From assembly GCF_013155465.1 (NCBI RefSeq), contig NZ_JABJVX010000007.1:124001-188000 (forward strand): a DNA stretch of 64,000 nucleotides, given 5' to 3'. This document shows, piece by piece, positions 8,760 through 17,651 of this stretch (positions are counted from its first letter, which is position 1; each line of letters begins with the position of its first letter). The notes beneath the pieces are model-generated. The model saw nothing but the letters and a program-made list of their open reading frames with translations, had not been told where the DNA came from and made no database searches. The DNA is from Alterinioella nitratireducens. GTDB lineage: Bacteria > Pseudomonadota > Alphaproteobacteria > Rhodobacterales > Rhodobacteraceae. The translations under genes were made by a program, and so were the position numbers.

Positions 8760-9442
8760 ATGCTGACCTACCTGCGCGGGCACTGGCGGCTTCTGGCGAT
8801 CACCCTGATCGTCTTCGCGCTGTGGTCCACGCCAGTCTCCTGCCGCTCAAGTTCCTCGTCGTCTTCTTCCACGAGCTGTCCCACGCGCTGATGGCCATTG
8901 CCACCGGCGGGTCGGTCGAGAGCTTCTCGGTCAATTTCCAGCAGGGTGGAGAGGTCTGGACGCGGGGCGGGTCGCGGTTTCTGACGCTGACGGCGGGGTA
9001 TCTCGGCTCGCTCCTGATCGGGGCGGGGGTGTTGCTGGCGGCACTGCACAGCCGGATGGATCGGGCGATCCTCGGCGGGATCGGGGTGCTGATGCTGGCG
9101 GTCCTGGTGCTCTATGTCCGCGACCTTGCCGCCATTGTGATCTGCGGGCTGACCGGGGCCGCCCTGATCGCCGCCTCGCGGTATCTGCGCGAAGGGGCCT
9201 GCGACCTGATCCTGCGGGTGATCGGCCTGTCCAGCCTGATCTACGTGCCCTACGATATCTGGGATGACACGATCCGCCGCGCGGACCTGGGCTCGGACGC
9301 GCGGATGCTGGCCGAGGAGATCGGCGGGACAACGATGATCTGGGGCGGTCTTTGGTTCCTCCTCAGCCTCGCGGTCATCGCATGGTGCCTGTCGCGCGGG
9401 TTGGGGCGGGACAGCAACCTGCATCTCGGGCCGCGCCGGTAA
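8760..9442 (+). pseudogene. M50-type membrane metalloprotease, probable one-base frameshift
   Basis: Two frames are needed for one protein. From ATG 8760 the reading is MLTYLRGHWRLLAITLIVFALWSTPV, a good N-terminal membrane anchor, but it stops soon afterwards (TGA near 8889). In the next frame, open to 9442, the sequence goes on as LLPLKFLVVFFHELSHALMA, with the zinc motif HELSH and several more membrane segments. Adding one base near 8835-8838 joins them smoothly (STPV-LLPLK). The second frame alone would need a TTG start at 8702 and a non-membrane, arginine-rich leader, which is unlikely. So the gene carries a single-base deletion, or the sequence has an error. It lies just after fabA. Confidence 0.7.
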
Positions 9443-9594
9443 TCGGTTTGCACCGGGCTGGATGCGGGATTTTGCAACAAGACCGGCCCCTGGGTGCGCG
9501 TATTCCGCATGGATCGGGCAATACGGGCCCAAGAACGCGCACACTTCGCGGTCATTGGCCTGTATGAGGGGGCAAGCAATCCAGGAGGTTCCCG

Positions 9595-11214
9595 ATGGAG
9601 AAGATCCACGTCCACCAGTCCCTCGCCAAGGCCGTCGCCGAGCATGGTGTCAAAACGATGTTCGGCCTCATGGGCGACGCCAATCTCTTTCTGGTCGACA
9701 GCTTCGTGCGCGACTGCGGCGGACAATTCGTGCCCGCCGCGCATGAGGCAAGCTCGGTCCTGATGGCGCTGGCCTATACCCAGGTGACCGGCAAGATCGG
9801 GGTGGCCAGCATCACCCATGGCCCGGCCCTGACCAACACGGCGACGGCGCTGACCGAAGGGGTGCGGGGCAAGGCCCCGGTGGTCCTGCTGGCCGGCGAT
9901 ACGCCGGTCGCCAATCCGCGCCACCTGCAAAGCATCGACCAGCGCGAGTTGGTCAAGGCCACGGGCGCGGGGTTCGAGCAGCTTCGCACGCCCGAGACCG
10001 TCGCCGCCGATGTCGCCCGTGCCTTCTACCGCGCGGCGGTGGAGCGGCGGCCCATCGTGTTGAACATGCCGGCCGATTTCATGTGGCAGGAGGTCGCCCA
10101 TACCCGCCAGGTGCTGGACGTGTTCTCGGCGCCCGGCGGGGTCTCGGAAGGGGGGATCCTGGATGAGGCGATCGGCATGATCGCGTCGGCCCGCGCGCCC
10201 ATCATCCTTGCAGGTGCCGGGGCCATCGACGCCCGCGACACGCTCATCAAGCTGGCCGACCGGCTGGAGGCACCGCTTGCGACGACGCTGAAGGCCAAGG
10301 GGCTGTTCACGGGCCACAAATACGACATGGACATTTTCGGCACGCTGTCGACCCCGGCGGCCTATGAGTTGATCGACAAGGCCGATTGCATCGTCTGCTT
10401 CGGCACCGGGCTGCACAGCTTCACCACCGATCAGGGCAAGCTGGTGAAGAACAAGCGGGTCATCCAGATCGACATCGAACCGACCGCCATCGGCAACAGC
10501 GTGCACCCCGATGCGGGGCTGGTGGCCGATGCCGGGCTGACCGCCGAGACCATCGCCTGGTGGCTGGACGAGGCCGAGATCCCCGGCAGCGGCTTCACCC
10601 GCGACATCGACCCCGACACCTTGCGCGCGCATCCGGTGGCGGCGGACAAGTCGGGTGAGGGCTTCGTCAACTATGTGCGGGCGCTGGACCGGCTGGAGGA
10701 GGCGCTGCCAAAGGATCGGATCCTCGTCACCGATGGGGGCCGCTTCATGACCGAGGTCTGGTGCCGCATCACGGTTCGCGATCCGCGCAGCAATATCGTG
10801 ACCGCCAATTTCGGCGCCATCGGTCAGGGCTTGCAACAGGCCATCGGGGCCGGCGTGGCCGCGCCGGACAGACCCGTTGTGCTGTTCACCGGCGATGGTG
10901 GCTTCATGATGGGCGGCATCAACGAGTTCAACACCGCCGTACGCCTGGGGCTGGACATGATCGTGATCCTTGCCAACGATTCCGCCTATGGGGCCGAACA
11001 TATCCAGTTTCTCGACCGCAAGATGGACCCGAGCCTGACGCAGTTCGACTGGCCCTCCTTCGCGGAGGTCGCCACATCGCTTGGCGGAACCGGCCTGGAG
11101 GTGCGGTCCGCGGAGGATCTGGAACAGGCCATTACGGCGATCGAGGGGCGCGCGGGGCCCATCCTGATCGACCTCAAGCTCGATCCCAACGACGTGCCCC
11201 GGATGCGGATCTGA
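9595..11214 (+). CDS. Thiamine diphosphate-dependent enzyme, acetolactate synthase-like
   Basis: A 539-residue protein with the three-domain layout of the POX/AHAS/benzoylformate decarboxylase family. The cofactor-activating glutamate is E51 (PAAHEASSV). A central domain covers about 190-320. The ThDP motif starts at GDGGFMMGGINEF near residue 433 and ends at ILAND. The start follows a strong site (GGAGGTTCCCG). No regulatory subunit is adjacent and there is no branched-chain amino acid gene nearby, so it is unlikely to be IlvB/IlvI. Possible roles are a 2-keto acid decarboxylase or a sulfoacetaldehyde/oxalyl-type ThDP lyase. Its place between fabA and fabB is unusual and tells little about substrate. 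Confidence 0.8.
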   Translation: MEKIHVHQSLAKAVAEHGVKTMFGLMGDANLFLVDSFVRDCGGQFVPAAHEASSVLMALAYTQVTGKIGVASITHGPALTNTATALTEGVRGKAPVVLLAGDTPVANPRHLQSIDQRELVKATGAGFEQLRTPETVAADVARAFYRAAVERRPIVLNMPADFMWQEVAHTRQVLDVFSAPGGVSEGGILDEAIGMIASARAPIILAGAGAIDARDTLIKLADRLEAPLATTLKAKGLFTGHKYDMDIFGTLSTPAAYELIDKADCIVCFGTGLHSFTTDQGKLVKNKRVIQIDIEPTAIGNSVHPDAGLVADAGLTAETIAWWLDEAEIPGSGFTRDIDPDTLRAHPVAADKSGEGFVNYVRALDRLEEALPKDRILVTDGGRFMTEVWCRITVRDPRSNIVTANFGAIGQGLQQAIGAGVAAPDRPVVLFTGDGGFMMGGINEFNTAVRLGLDMIVILANDSAYGAEHIQFLDRKMDPSLTQFDWPSFAEVATSLGGTGLEVRSAEDLEQAITAIEGRAGPILIDLKLDPNDVPRMRI

Positions 11215-11246
11215 CGGGCGGGCCCGGAAACCTGTCTGGCCGCCCG
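11215..11246 (+). terminator. GC-rich hairpin after the ThDP enzyme gene
   Basis: CGGGCGG (11215-11221) pairs with CCGCCCG (11240-11246) right after the stop codon. There is no T-run. It would separate this gene from fabB, whose ATG is at 11313. Weak support. Confidence 0.35.
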
Positions 11247-11312
11247 CCCTGCCCCTTGCCCTGCTTCCCGTCACCGTCCTACAAGTGACCAGCGGATCAG
11301 AAGGAGCAGTTT

Positions 11313-12542
11313 ATGCGCCGAGTAGTTGTCACCGGATTGGGGATCGTCTCCTCGATCGGAAATAACGCCGAAGAGGTCGAGGCCAGCCTGCGGGCCGGGG
11401 CATCCGGTATCGAGGCCAGCCCGGAAATGGTCGAGCACGGCTTCCGCAGCCAGGTTGCGGGCACGCTCAAGATCGACCCCAAGGAGCATGTGGACAAGCG
11501 CGCCCTGCGCTTCATGGGGCCGGGCGCGGCCTATGCCCATATCGCCATGAGCCAGGCGATTGCCGATGCGGGGCTGTCGGATGATGACGTGGTGAATGTG
11601 CGCACGGGCCTCGTCGCGGGCTCGGGCGGGCCGTCGACCAGCGCCATGCTGTCGGCGCATCAGACGGTTCTGAAATCCGGGGCGACCAAGCGGATCGGAC
11701 CGTTCGCGGTGCCGAAATGCATGTCCTCGACCATCAGCGCCAACCTTGCGACGGCGTTCAAGATCAAGGGCATCAACTACTCCATCACCTCGGCCTGCTC
11801 GACCAGCCTGCATTGCATCGGCAACGCGGCGGAACAGATCATGATGGGCAAGCAGGACGTGATGTTCGCGGGCGGCGGCGAGGAGTTGGACTGGACGCTG
11901 TCCTGCCTCTTCGACGCCATGGGCGCGATGTCGTCCAAGCGCAACGATGATCCGACCAGGGCCAGCCGCGCGTTTGACCAGGACCGCGACGGCTTCGTGA
12001 TCTCGGGCGGCGGCGGCATCGTCGTGCTTGAGGATCTGGATCACGCCCTTGCCCGCGGCGCGACGATCTACGCGGAAGTGACCGGGTTCGCCGCCACCTC
12101 GGACGGGCATGACATGGTGGCACCGTCTGGCGAGGGTGGCGAACGGGCGATGCGGCTGGCGCTGCAAACCCTGCCGGAGGGGCGCCGCGTCAGCTATATC
12201 AACGCGCATGGCACCTCGACCCCGGTGGGGGACGTGGGCGAAGTGGAAGCCTGCCGCCGCGTCTTCGGCCAAGGCACCGTCCCGCCGATCAGCTCCACCA
12301 AGTCGATGACCGGCCACGCGCAGGGGGCCGCGGGCGCGCTTGAGGCGATCTTCTGCCTGCTCATGCTGAGGGGCGATTTCATCACCCCCTCGATCAATGT
12401 CGAGACGCTGGCCGAGGGCATCAACCCCGGCGAGGTTGCGACGGACCTTGTTGAAAGCGCGGGGCTGGACACGGTGATGACCAACAGCTTCGGCTTCGGC
12501 GGCACCAACGGCTCGATGCTGCTGTCGCGTTATAACGGATAG
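11313..12542 (+). CDS. fabB: 3-oxoacyl-ACP synthase I FabB
   Basis: A 409-residue condensing enzyme that elongates acyl-ACP, including the cis-3-decenoyl-ACP made by FabA. The active-site cysteine is C162 (TSACSTSLHC), with histidines H299 (NAHGTSTPVGD) and H335 (MTGHAQGAAG), equivalent to E. coli C163/H298/H333. The glycine-rich C-terminus (NSFGFGGTNGSM) is intact. The start follows AAGGAGCAGTTT. It ends 5 bp before fabI, so both share an operon. Confidence 0.96.
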   Translation: MRRVVVTGLGIVSSIGNNAEEVEASLRAGASGIEASPEMVEHGFRSQVAGTLKIDPKEHVDKRALRFMGPGAAYAHIAMSQAIADAGLSDDDVVNVRTGLVAGSGGPSTSAMLSAHQTVLKSGATKRIGPFAVPKCMSSTISANLATAFKIKGINYSITSACSTSLHCIGNAAEQIMMGKQDVMFAGGGEELDWTLSCLFDAMGAMSSKRNDDPTRASRAFDQDRDGFVISGGGGIVVLEDLDHALARGATIYAEVTGFAATSDGHDMVAPSGEGGERAMRLALQTLPEGRRVSYINAHGTSTPVGDVGEVEACRRVFGQGTVPPISSTKSMTGHAQGAAGALEAIFCLLMLRGDFITPSINVETLAEGINPGEVATDLVESAGLDTVMTNSFGFGGTNGSMLLSRYNG

Positions 12543-12547
12543 ATTTC

Positions 12548-13354
12548 ATGGCAAATTTGATGAACGGCAAACGCGGATTGGTCATGGGGGTCGCAAACGA
12601 GCGCTCCATCGCCTGGGGCATCGCCAAGGCGCTGCGGGCCGAGGGGGCGGAACTGGCTTTCTCCTTCCAGGGCGACAATTTCGGCAAACGGGTGCGGCCA
12701 TTGGCCGAGCAACTGGATGTCAACCTGCTCTTGGATGTGGACGTGACCGACGATGACAGCCTGGATGCCTGTTTCAGCAAGATCGAGGAGGAATGGGGCC
12801 GGCTGGATTTCGTCGTCCATGCCATCGCCTATTCCGACAAGACCGAACTGGCGGGCCGCTTCATCAACACCACGCGCGAGAATTTCAAGAACTCGCTGAC
12901 GATCTCGTGCTATTCGCTGATCGACGTGGCGCGGCGGGCCGAACCCCTGATGACCGAGGGCGGCACCATCCTGACGCTGACCTATATGGGGTCGAACCGG
13001 GTGACGCCGTTCTACAACGTGATGGGCGTGGCCAAGGCGGCGCTGGAAAGCTCGGTCCGCTACCTGGCCAACGATATGGGGCCGAACGGCATCCGCGTGA
13101 ACGCGATCAGCCCTGGCCCGATGAAGACGCTGGCTGGCGCCGCGATCTCGGGCGCGCGACGCACCTTCAACACGGCGCGCGACAATGCGCCCTTGCGGGC
13201 CAACGCGACGCTGGAGGCCATTGGCGGCACGGCGGTCTACCTTGCCTCGGACATGGGCGCCTGCACGACCGGTGAGATCATCACCGTCGATGGCGGCTAT
13301 CACGTGCTTGGCATGATGCAGCCGGAAAACCTGCAAGGGCCGGGGGCCGCGTAA
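12548..13354 (+). CDS. fabI: NADH-dependent enoyl-ACP reductase FabI
   Basis: A 268-residue SDR-fold enzyme that completes each fatty acid elongation cycle and is the target of triclosan-type inhibitors. The nucleotide-binding start is KRGLVMGVANERSIAWGIA, a FabI hallmark. Catalytic residues are Y146, Y156 and K163 (TYMGSN and YNVMGVAK), the same numbering as E. coli FabI. It starts 5 bp after the fabB stop codon. The gene is convergent with the FKBP isomerase gene, only 24 bp away. Confidence 0.96.
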   Translation: MANLMNGKRGLVMGVANERSIAWGIAKALRAEGAELAFSFQGDNFGKRVRPLAEQLDVNLLLDVDVTDDDSLDACFSKIEEEWGRLDFVVHAIAYSDKTELAGRFINTTRENFKNSLTISCYSLIDVARRAEPLMTEGGTILTLTYMGSNRVTPFYNVMGVAKAALESSVRYLANDMGPNGIRVNAISPGPMKTLAGAAISGARRTFNTARDNAPLRANATLEAIGGTAVYLASDMGACTTGEIITVDGGYHVLGMMQPENLQGPGAA

Positions 13355-13378
13355 GGGCAGCCCCCGCCCGAATTCCGG

Positions 13379-13807
13379 TCAGTCGACCGAGACGACCTTG
13401 ACGGCAAAGGTCAGATCCTTGCCCGCGAGCGGGTGATTGGCGTCCAGAACGACCTCGCTCTCGGTCACTTCGGCCACCGTCACCGGCATGGCCTGCCCTT
13501 CGGGGGTCTGCAGCTGCAACTGGGTGCCGAGGTCGAGCGGAATGCCATCGGGCACCGAGGAGCGCGGCACGCGCTGCATCGCCTGCGGGTTCTTCTGGCC
13601 ATAGGCGTCATCGGCGGGCACGGTGACGGTCTTCTCTTCACCTTCGGCCATACCGTCCAGCGCGGTTTCCAGACCCGGGATGATCTGGCCTTCACCCATC
13701 GTAAAGCTCAGCGGATCCCGCCCTTCGGAGCTGTCGAAGACCGACCCGTCGGCCAGCGTTCCGGTGTAGTGAATTGCGATCTTGTTTCCGGCGGATGCCT
13801 GGGACAT
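13379..13807 (-). CDS. FKBP-type peptidyl-prolyl isomerase, SlyD-like
   Basis: A 142-residue cytosolic prolyl isomerase and chaperone. The FKBP fold is visible in KIAIHYTGTLADGSVFDSS, the central GEGQIIPGLETALDGM, and the insert-in-flap segment PADDAYGQKNPQAMQRVPRS, which gives SlyD-type chaperone activity. There is no histidine-rich metal tail, so a role in nickel insertion is unlikely. The start chosen is ATG 13807, preceded by AAGGAAAG; an ATG at 13822 has no such site. It is divergent from the haloacid dehalogenase gene. Confidence 0.92.
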   Translation of the reverse strand: MSQASAGNKIAIHYTGTLADGSVFDSSEGRDPLSFTMGEGQIIPGLETALDGMAEGEEKTVTVPADDAYGQKNPQAMQRVPRSSVPDGIPLDLGTQLQLQTPEGQAMPVTVAEVTESEVVLDANHPLAGKDLTFAVKVVSVD

Positions 13808-13946
13808 GTAACTTTCCTTCATGTTTCGCGATTTGAAACCGCGCAACCTAAAGCCCATGCGCGTGATGTAAACCGGATTTCCCGAACCTCGCATCTTTCC
13901 GCTGACCTCTGCCTGTGCCAGTCTGCCGCCAAAGGGGGACCGCGCG

Positions 13947-14636
13947 ATGACCATCACCACCTGCATTTTCGATGCTTACGGCACGCTCTTCGATGTCAGT
14001 GCCGCCGCCCGCGCAGTGGCCGAGGAGCCCGGCGCGGGCGCCTTCGCCGGGGTCTGGCAGGACGTCGCCGGCCATTGGCGCGCCAAGCAGTTGCAATACA
14101 CCTGGATCCGGGCGCTGACCGGGCGGCACACGGATTTCTGGCAGGTCACGCAAGACGCGCTGGATTGGGCGTTGGACCGTTGCGACGTGGCCGATGCGGA
14201 ACTGCGCGAGCGTCTGTTGGGGCTCTATTTCACGCTGGCCGCCTATCCGGAAGTGCCGGGGATGCTGGCCGAGTTGAAGGATGCGGGGCTGGCGACGGGG
14301 ATCCTGTCGAACGGCTCGCCCGAGATGTTGCAGGGCGCGGTGGACAGCGCCCTCATCGGCGACATGCTGGACGCGGTGTTGAGCGTCGAAAGCGTCGGTA
14401 TCTTCAAGCCGGATGCGCGGGTCTACGACCTTGTCGGGGCGTATTTCGGGTGCCGCCCGGACCAGGTGCTGTTCGTGTCCTCGAACGGGTGGGACGTGAC
14501 CTCGGCCAGCGCCTACGGGTTCCGCACGCTCTGGGTCAACCGCGCCGGTGAGCCGGTGGACCGTCTGCCGGACCCGCCCGACAGGATCGCCTCGGACCTC
14601 ACTGGCGTTGCCGGGTTGCTCGGGCGGTTTTCATGA
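13947..14636 (+). CDS. Haloacid dehalogenase, type II (HAD superfamily)
   Basis: A 229-residue HAD hydrolase. Motif I is FDAYGTLFD with nucleophile D9, motif II is ILSNGS, and motif III/IV includes VGIFKPDARVYD and FVSSNGWDVTSASAYGF. These match the L-2-haloacid dehalogenase subfamily, in which a water-attacked aspartyl ester releases halide from 2-haloacids. It is the first of four genes joined by 4-bp ATGA overlaps, so the operon is tightly coupled. The true substrate is not known. Confidence 0.87.
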   Translation: MTITTCIFDAYGTLFDVSAAARAVAEEPGAGAFAGVWQDVAGHWRAKQLQYTWIRALTGRHTDFWQVTQDALDWALDRCDVADAELRERLLGLYFTLAAYPEVPGMLAELKDAGLATGILSNGSPEMLQGAVDSALIGDMLDAVLSVESVGIFKPDARVYDLVGAYFGCRPDQVLFVSSNGWDVTSASAYGFRTLWVNRAGEPVDRLPDPPDRIASDLTGVAGLLGRFS

Positions 14637-15469
14637 GGAATGTCACGACCGCGGACGGGCTGACGCTGGCCTATGACGATCAGGGCGCGGGCGTGCCGCT
14701 GCTGTGCCTCGCGGGCCTTACCCGCAACATGGACGATTTCGAGCCGGTGCTGGAGGCGTTCGGAGATCGCGCGCGCATCATCCGGCTGGACAGTCGCGGG
14801 CGCGGGGCGTCGGATTTCGCCGAGGATGTGATGACCTATTCGGTCGTGCAGGAGGCCGCCGACGCGCTGGCGTTGGTGGATCACCTGGGGCTGGAGAAGG
14901 TGGCCATCCTCGGCACGTCGCGGGGCGGATTGCTGGCGATGACGCTGGCCTTTCAGCACAAGCATCGGCTGGCGGGCGTGCTGCTGAACGATATCGGGCC
15001 GGATATCGACGCGGACGGGCTGCGCTTCATCATGACCTATCTGGGTGAACCGCCGCCCTTTGACACGCTGCAAGATGCCATCGAGGGGTTGCCCGATCGC
15101 ATGGCGCCCGCGTTCCGCAACGTCTCGCCCGAGGGGTGGGAGAGGTTCGCGCGGCGCTGCTGGTCGGTGGCGCCCGATGGCAGGCTCGGGTTGCGCTATG
15201 ACCCGCGCCTGCGCGACGGGGTCGAGGCGCAGGCAGAGGGGTTGGAACCGCCGGACCTCTGGCCGCTTTTCGGGCTGTTGGAGGGGGTGCCGCTTGGCCT
15301 GATCCGGGGCGCAAATTCCGATCTGCTGACGCGCGAGACGGCGGGCAAGATGCAGGCGCTGCGCCCCGATATGGATTACACCGAAGTGCCCGACCGGGGC
15401 CATGTGCCGTTCCTGGACGAGCCCGAGAGCACTGCCGCCATCACGCGGTTCCTGGAGCAGTCCCGATGA
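14633..15469 (+). CDS. Alpha/beta hydrolase
   Basis: A 278-residue alpha/beta hydrolase with nucleophile S96 in ILGTSRGG, an oxyanion segment CLAGLTRNMDDFEPV near residue 25, and the catalytic histidine in VPDRGHVPFLDEPE near the C-terminus. It overlaps the dehalogenase gene by ATGA and the next gene likewise. Likely an esterase or lactonase-type enzyme acting in the same pathway as its neighbours; the substrate cannot be told. No signal peptide, so cytosolic. Confidence 0.85.
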   Translation: MRNVTTADGLTLAYDDQGAGVPLLCLAGLTRNMDDFEPVLEAFGDRARIIRLDSRGRGASDFAEDVMTYSVVQEAADALALVDHLGLEKVAILGTSRGGLLAMTLAFQHKHRLAGVLLNDIGPDIDADGLRFIMTYLGEPPPFDTLQDAIEGLPDRMAPAFRNVSPEGWERFARRCWSVAPDGRLGLRYDPRLRDGVEAQAEGLEPPDLWPLFGLLEGVPLGLIRGANSDLLTRETAGKMQALRPDMDYTEVPDRGHVPFLDEPESTAAITRFLEQSR

Positions 15470-16452
15470 GCGACATTACCTTGATCGAGGCCGCCGAAGC
15501 GCGCCTTCAAGGCCACGCGCGGCGCACGCCCATGCTGTCCTCGCCCTTCCTCGATGAGATCGCGGGGCGGCGGGTGCTGGTCAAGGCGGAGGCACTGCAA
15601 CATAGCGGATCGTTCAAGTTTCGCGGCGGATGGGCGGCGGTCTCGGCGCTGCCGGAGGCGGCGCGCAAGGCCGGTGTGGTCGCCTTCTCCTCGGGCAATC
15701 ACGCGCAGGGCGTGGCGATGGCCGCACGGGCGCATGGCGCACCTGCGGTGATCGTCATGCCGGAGGATTCGCCTGCGTCCAAGCTTGCAAATACGCGCGC
15801 ACTCGGGGCCGAGGTCGTGACCTATGACCGCAACAATCCCGATCAGCGCGACGAGATCGCGGCGCAGATGGTGCAACAGCGGGGCCTGAGCCTGATCAAG
15901 CCCTTCGACAACCGCGAGGTCATCGCGGGGCAGGGCAGTTGCGGGTTGGAAATCGCGGAGCAGGCGGCAGAGGCGGGTGTGGACCGGGCCGATGTGCTGG
16001 TCTGTTGCGGCGGTGGCGGGCTGACCTCGGGCATTGCCCTGGCGCTTGAGGCGCGCGCGCCGGGGCTGCGGGCAAGGCCGGTGGAGCCGGAAGGGTTCGA
16101 CGATGTGGCGCGGTCTCTGCAATCGGGCCGGATCGAGGAGAATGTGCGCAAATCCGGTTCGCTTTGCGATGCGATCATCACGCCCAAACCCGGCGAGATC
16201 ACCTTCCCCATCATGCACCGCCTCTGCGGCCCCGGCCTTGTGGTCAGCGAAGAAGATTGCCAGCGGGCGATGGCGCTGGCCTTTTCACGGCTTAAGCTGG
16301 TGCTGGAACCGGGCGGGGCGACGGCGCTGGCGGCGGCGCTCTTCCAGCCCGACAGCGTCACCGGCCCGGCTGTCATCGCCGTGGCCACGGGCGGCAACGT
16401 CGATGCGGGGCTTTTCGCGGACACCCTCAGACAGTTCGGAGACAGCGCATGA
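15466..16452 (+). CDS. Threonine/serine dehydratase (PLP fold type II)
   Basis: A 328-residue PLP enzyme without a regulatory ACT domain, like catabolic threonine dehydratase or serine racemase. PLP-lysine K51 lies in HSGSFKFRG, the substrate loop is SSGNHAQGVA, and the phosphate-binding loop is CCGGGGLTSGI. It would deaminate threonine or serine to a 2-oxo acid. It is linked to its neighbours by ATGA overlaps on both sides. Related hydroxy-aspartate dehydratases cannot be excluded. Confidence 0.88.
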   Translation: MSDITLIEAAEARLQGHARRTPMLSSPFLDEIAGRRVLVKAEALQHSGSFKFRGGWAAVSALPEAARKAGVVAFSSGNHAQGVAMAARAHGAPAVIVMPEDSPASKLANTRALGAEVVTYDRNNPDQRDEIAAQMVQQRGLSLIKPFDNREVIAGQGSCGLEIAEQAAEAGVDRADVLVCCGGGGLTSGIALALEARAPGLRARPVEPEGFDDVARSLQSGRIEENVRKSGSLCDAIITPKPGEITFPIMHRLCGPGLVVSEEDCQRAMALAFSRLKLVLEPGGATALAAALFQPDSVTGPAVIAVATGGNVDAGLFADTLRQFGDSA

Positions 16453-17651
16453 GTGACGTCACCATCGCCAGTTTCAACGTCAAGAACCTGATAGGGCCGG
16501 AACAGGAATATTACGAGTTCCAGAAATACACGGCCGAGGAATACGCCTGGAAACGCGACTGGCTGGCCGATCAGGTGCTGACCCTGGATGCTGATGTGAT
16601 CGGGTTTCAGGAGGTGTTCGAGCCCGACGCACTTGAGGATGTGATGGAGGAGGCCGACCAGCGGGCCCGCGCGCTCAATGACGTGGCACAGCCCGCGCGC
16701 GGCGTCGGCTACGGGCGCAAGGCGATCTTCCGGCGGCTGAAGCTCGAAGGCTATGCCAACGCGGCCGTCGCCTTTGCGCCGAACCTCAATGATAGCGAAC
16801 CGGGGCAGCGGCGGCCCGGTCTGGCGGTGGTCTCGCGCTTCGGCTTCGTGGGGGAGCCGGAGGTGATCCAGGACATAGACCCGCCGCTTGAAGTGCCCTT
16901 CTCCGCGCTTGGCGGCGAAACGGGCGCGGGCAGTTTCACGCTGAAACGGCTCTCGCGCCCCATCCTCAAGGTTCGGATCGCGATGGGCGGGCGCGTCGTG
17001 ACGCTCTTCAACTGTCACCTGAAATCGAAACTGGGCGAATATGACCGCCCGCCGGGGGCGGACTTCGCGCCTGCCGCCGACCTGACGGATTACGACCCCG
17101 TGGGCCGCGCGCTTGGCAGTTTGCGGGCGGGGCTGCGCCGGATGGGCGAGGCCTTCGTGCTGCGCCGCCTCATCGTGGCGGAGTTGAAGGCGGGCAACCC
17201 GGTCATCGTATTGGGCGATTTCAACGACCATGAGAACGCGGTATCGTCCGAGATCATCGCGGGCGAGATCCCGTTCAAGAATTACGCCTGGATGCTGCGC
17301 CACGATGCACAACATGCGGGCGACCGGTATTCACGGGAAGAGGCCCGCCAGATCAGGGAGGACGTGGAGGCGATGCGGCTGCACTCCGCCGAAAGCCTCT
17401 TCGTGCAGAAATCCCTGCGCGACATGGTCTATACCGCCACATTCGGCGGCAAGTTCGAGAGCATCGACCGGATTTACCTGTCGCGGCATTTTCTGCCCGG
17501 CACACCCGACACGGTGGGAGAGATGACCTATTTCTCGGTCCTGAACGATCACCTGACCGATGGTTCACACCCCGAGGCGCCCTATAACAAGCTGGCCTCG
17601 GATCATGGGCAGATCATGGCGCATCTGCGCTTGCGCGACGGCGCGGCCTGA
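16449..17651 (+). CDS. Endonuclease/exonuclease/phosphatase family protein
   Basis: A 400-residue protein of the EEP (DNase I-like) fold. Visible motifs are the N-terminal ASFNVKNL, the metal-binding QEVFEP (E near residue 57), LGDFNDHENAV near 258, and the C-terminal ASDHGQIMAHL with the catalytic aspartate-histidine. No signal peptide is seen. It is the last gene of the overlapping four-gene operon. Its 3' end overlaps the opposing MFS gene by 38 bp. Substrate (nucleic acid or phosphoester) unknown. Confidence 0.82.
   Translation: MSDVTIASFNVKNLIGPEQEYYEFQKYTAEEYAWKRDWLADQVLTLDADVIGFQEVFEPDALEDVMEEADQRARALNDVAQPARGVGYGRKAIFRRLKLEGYANAAVAFAPNLNDSEPGQRRPGLAVVSRFGFVGEPEVIQDIDPPLEVPFSALGGETGAGSFTLKRLSRPILKVRIAMGGRVVTLFNCHLKSKLGEYDRPPGADFAPAADLTDYDPVGRALGSLRAGLRRMGEAFVLRRLIVAELKAGNPVIVLGDFNDHENAVSSEIIAGEIPFKNYAWMLRHDAQHAGDRYSREEARQIREDVEAMRLHSAESLFVQKSLRDMVYTATFGGKFESIDRIYLSRHFLPGTPDTVGEMTYFSVLNDHLTDGSHPEAPYNKLASDHGQIMAHLRLRDGAA

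Noticed and set aside
9595-11214. Calling the ThDP enzyme acetolactate synthase IlvB
   Set aside because: No small regulatory subunit or branched-chain amino acid genes are adjacent, and the family covers many other lyases. Substrate left open.
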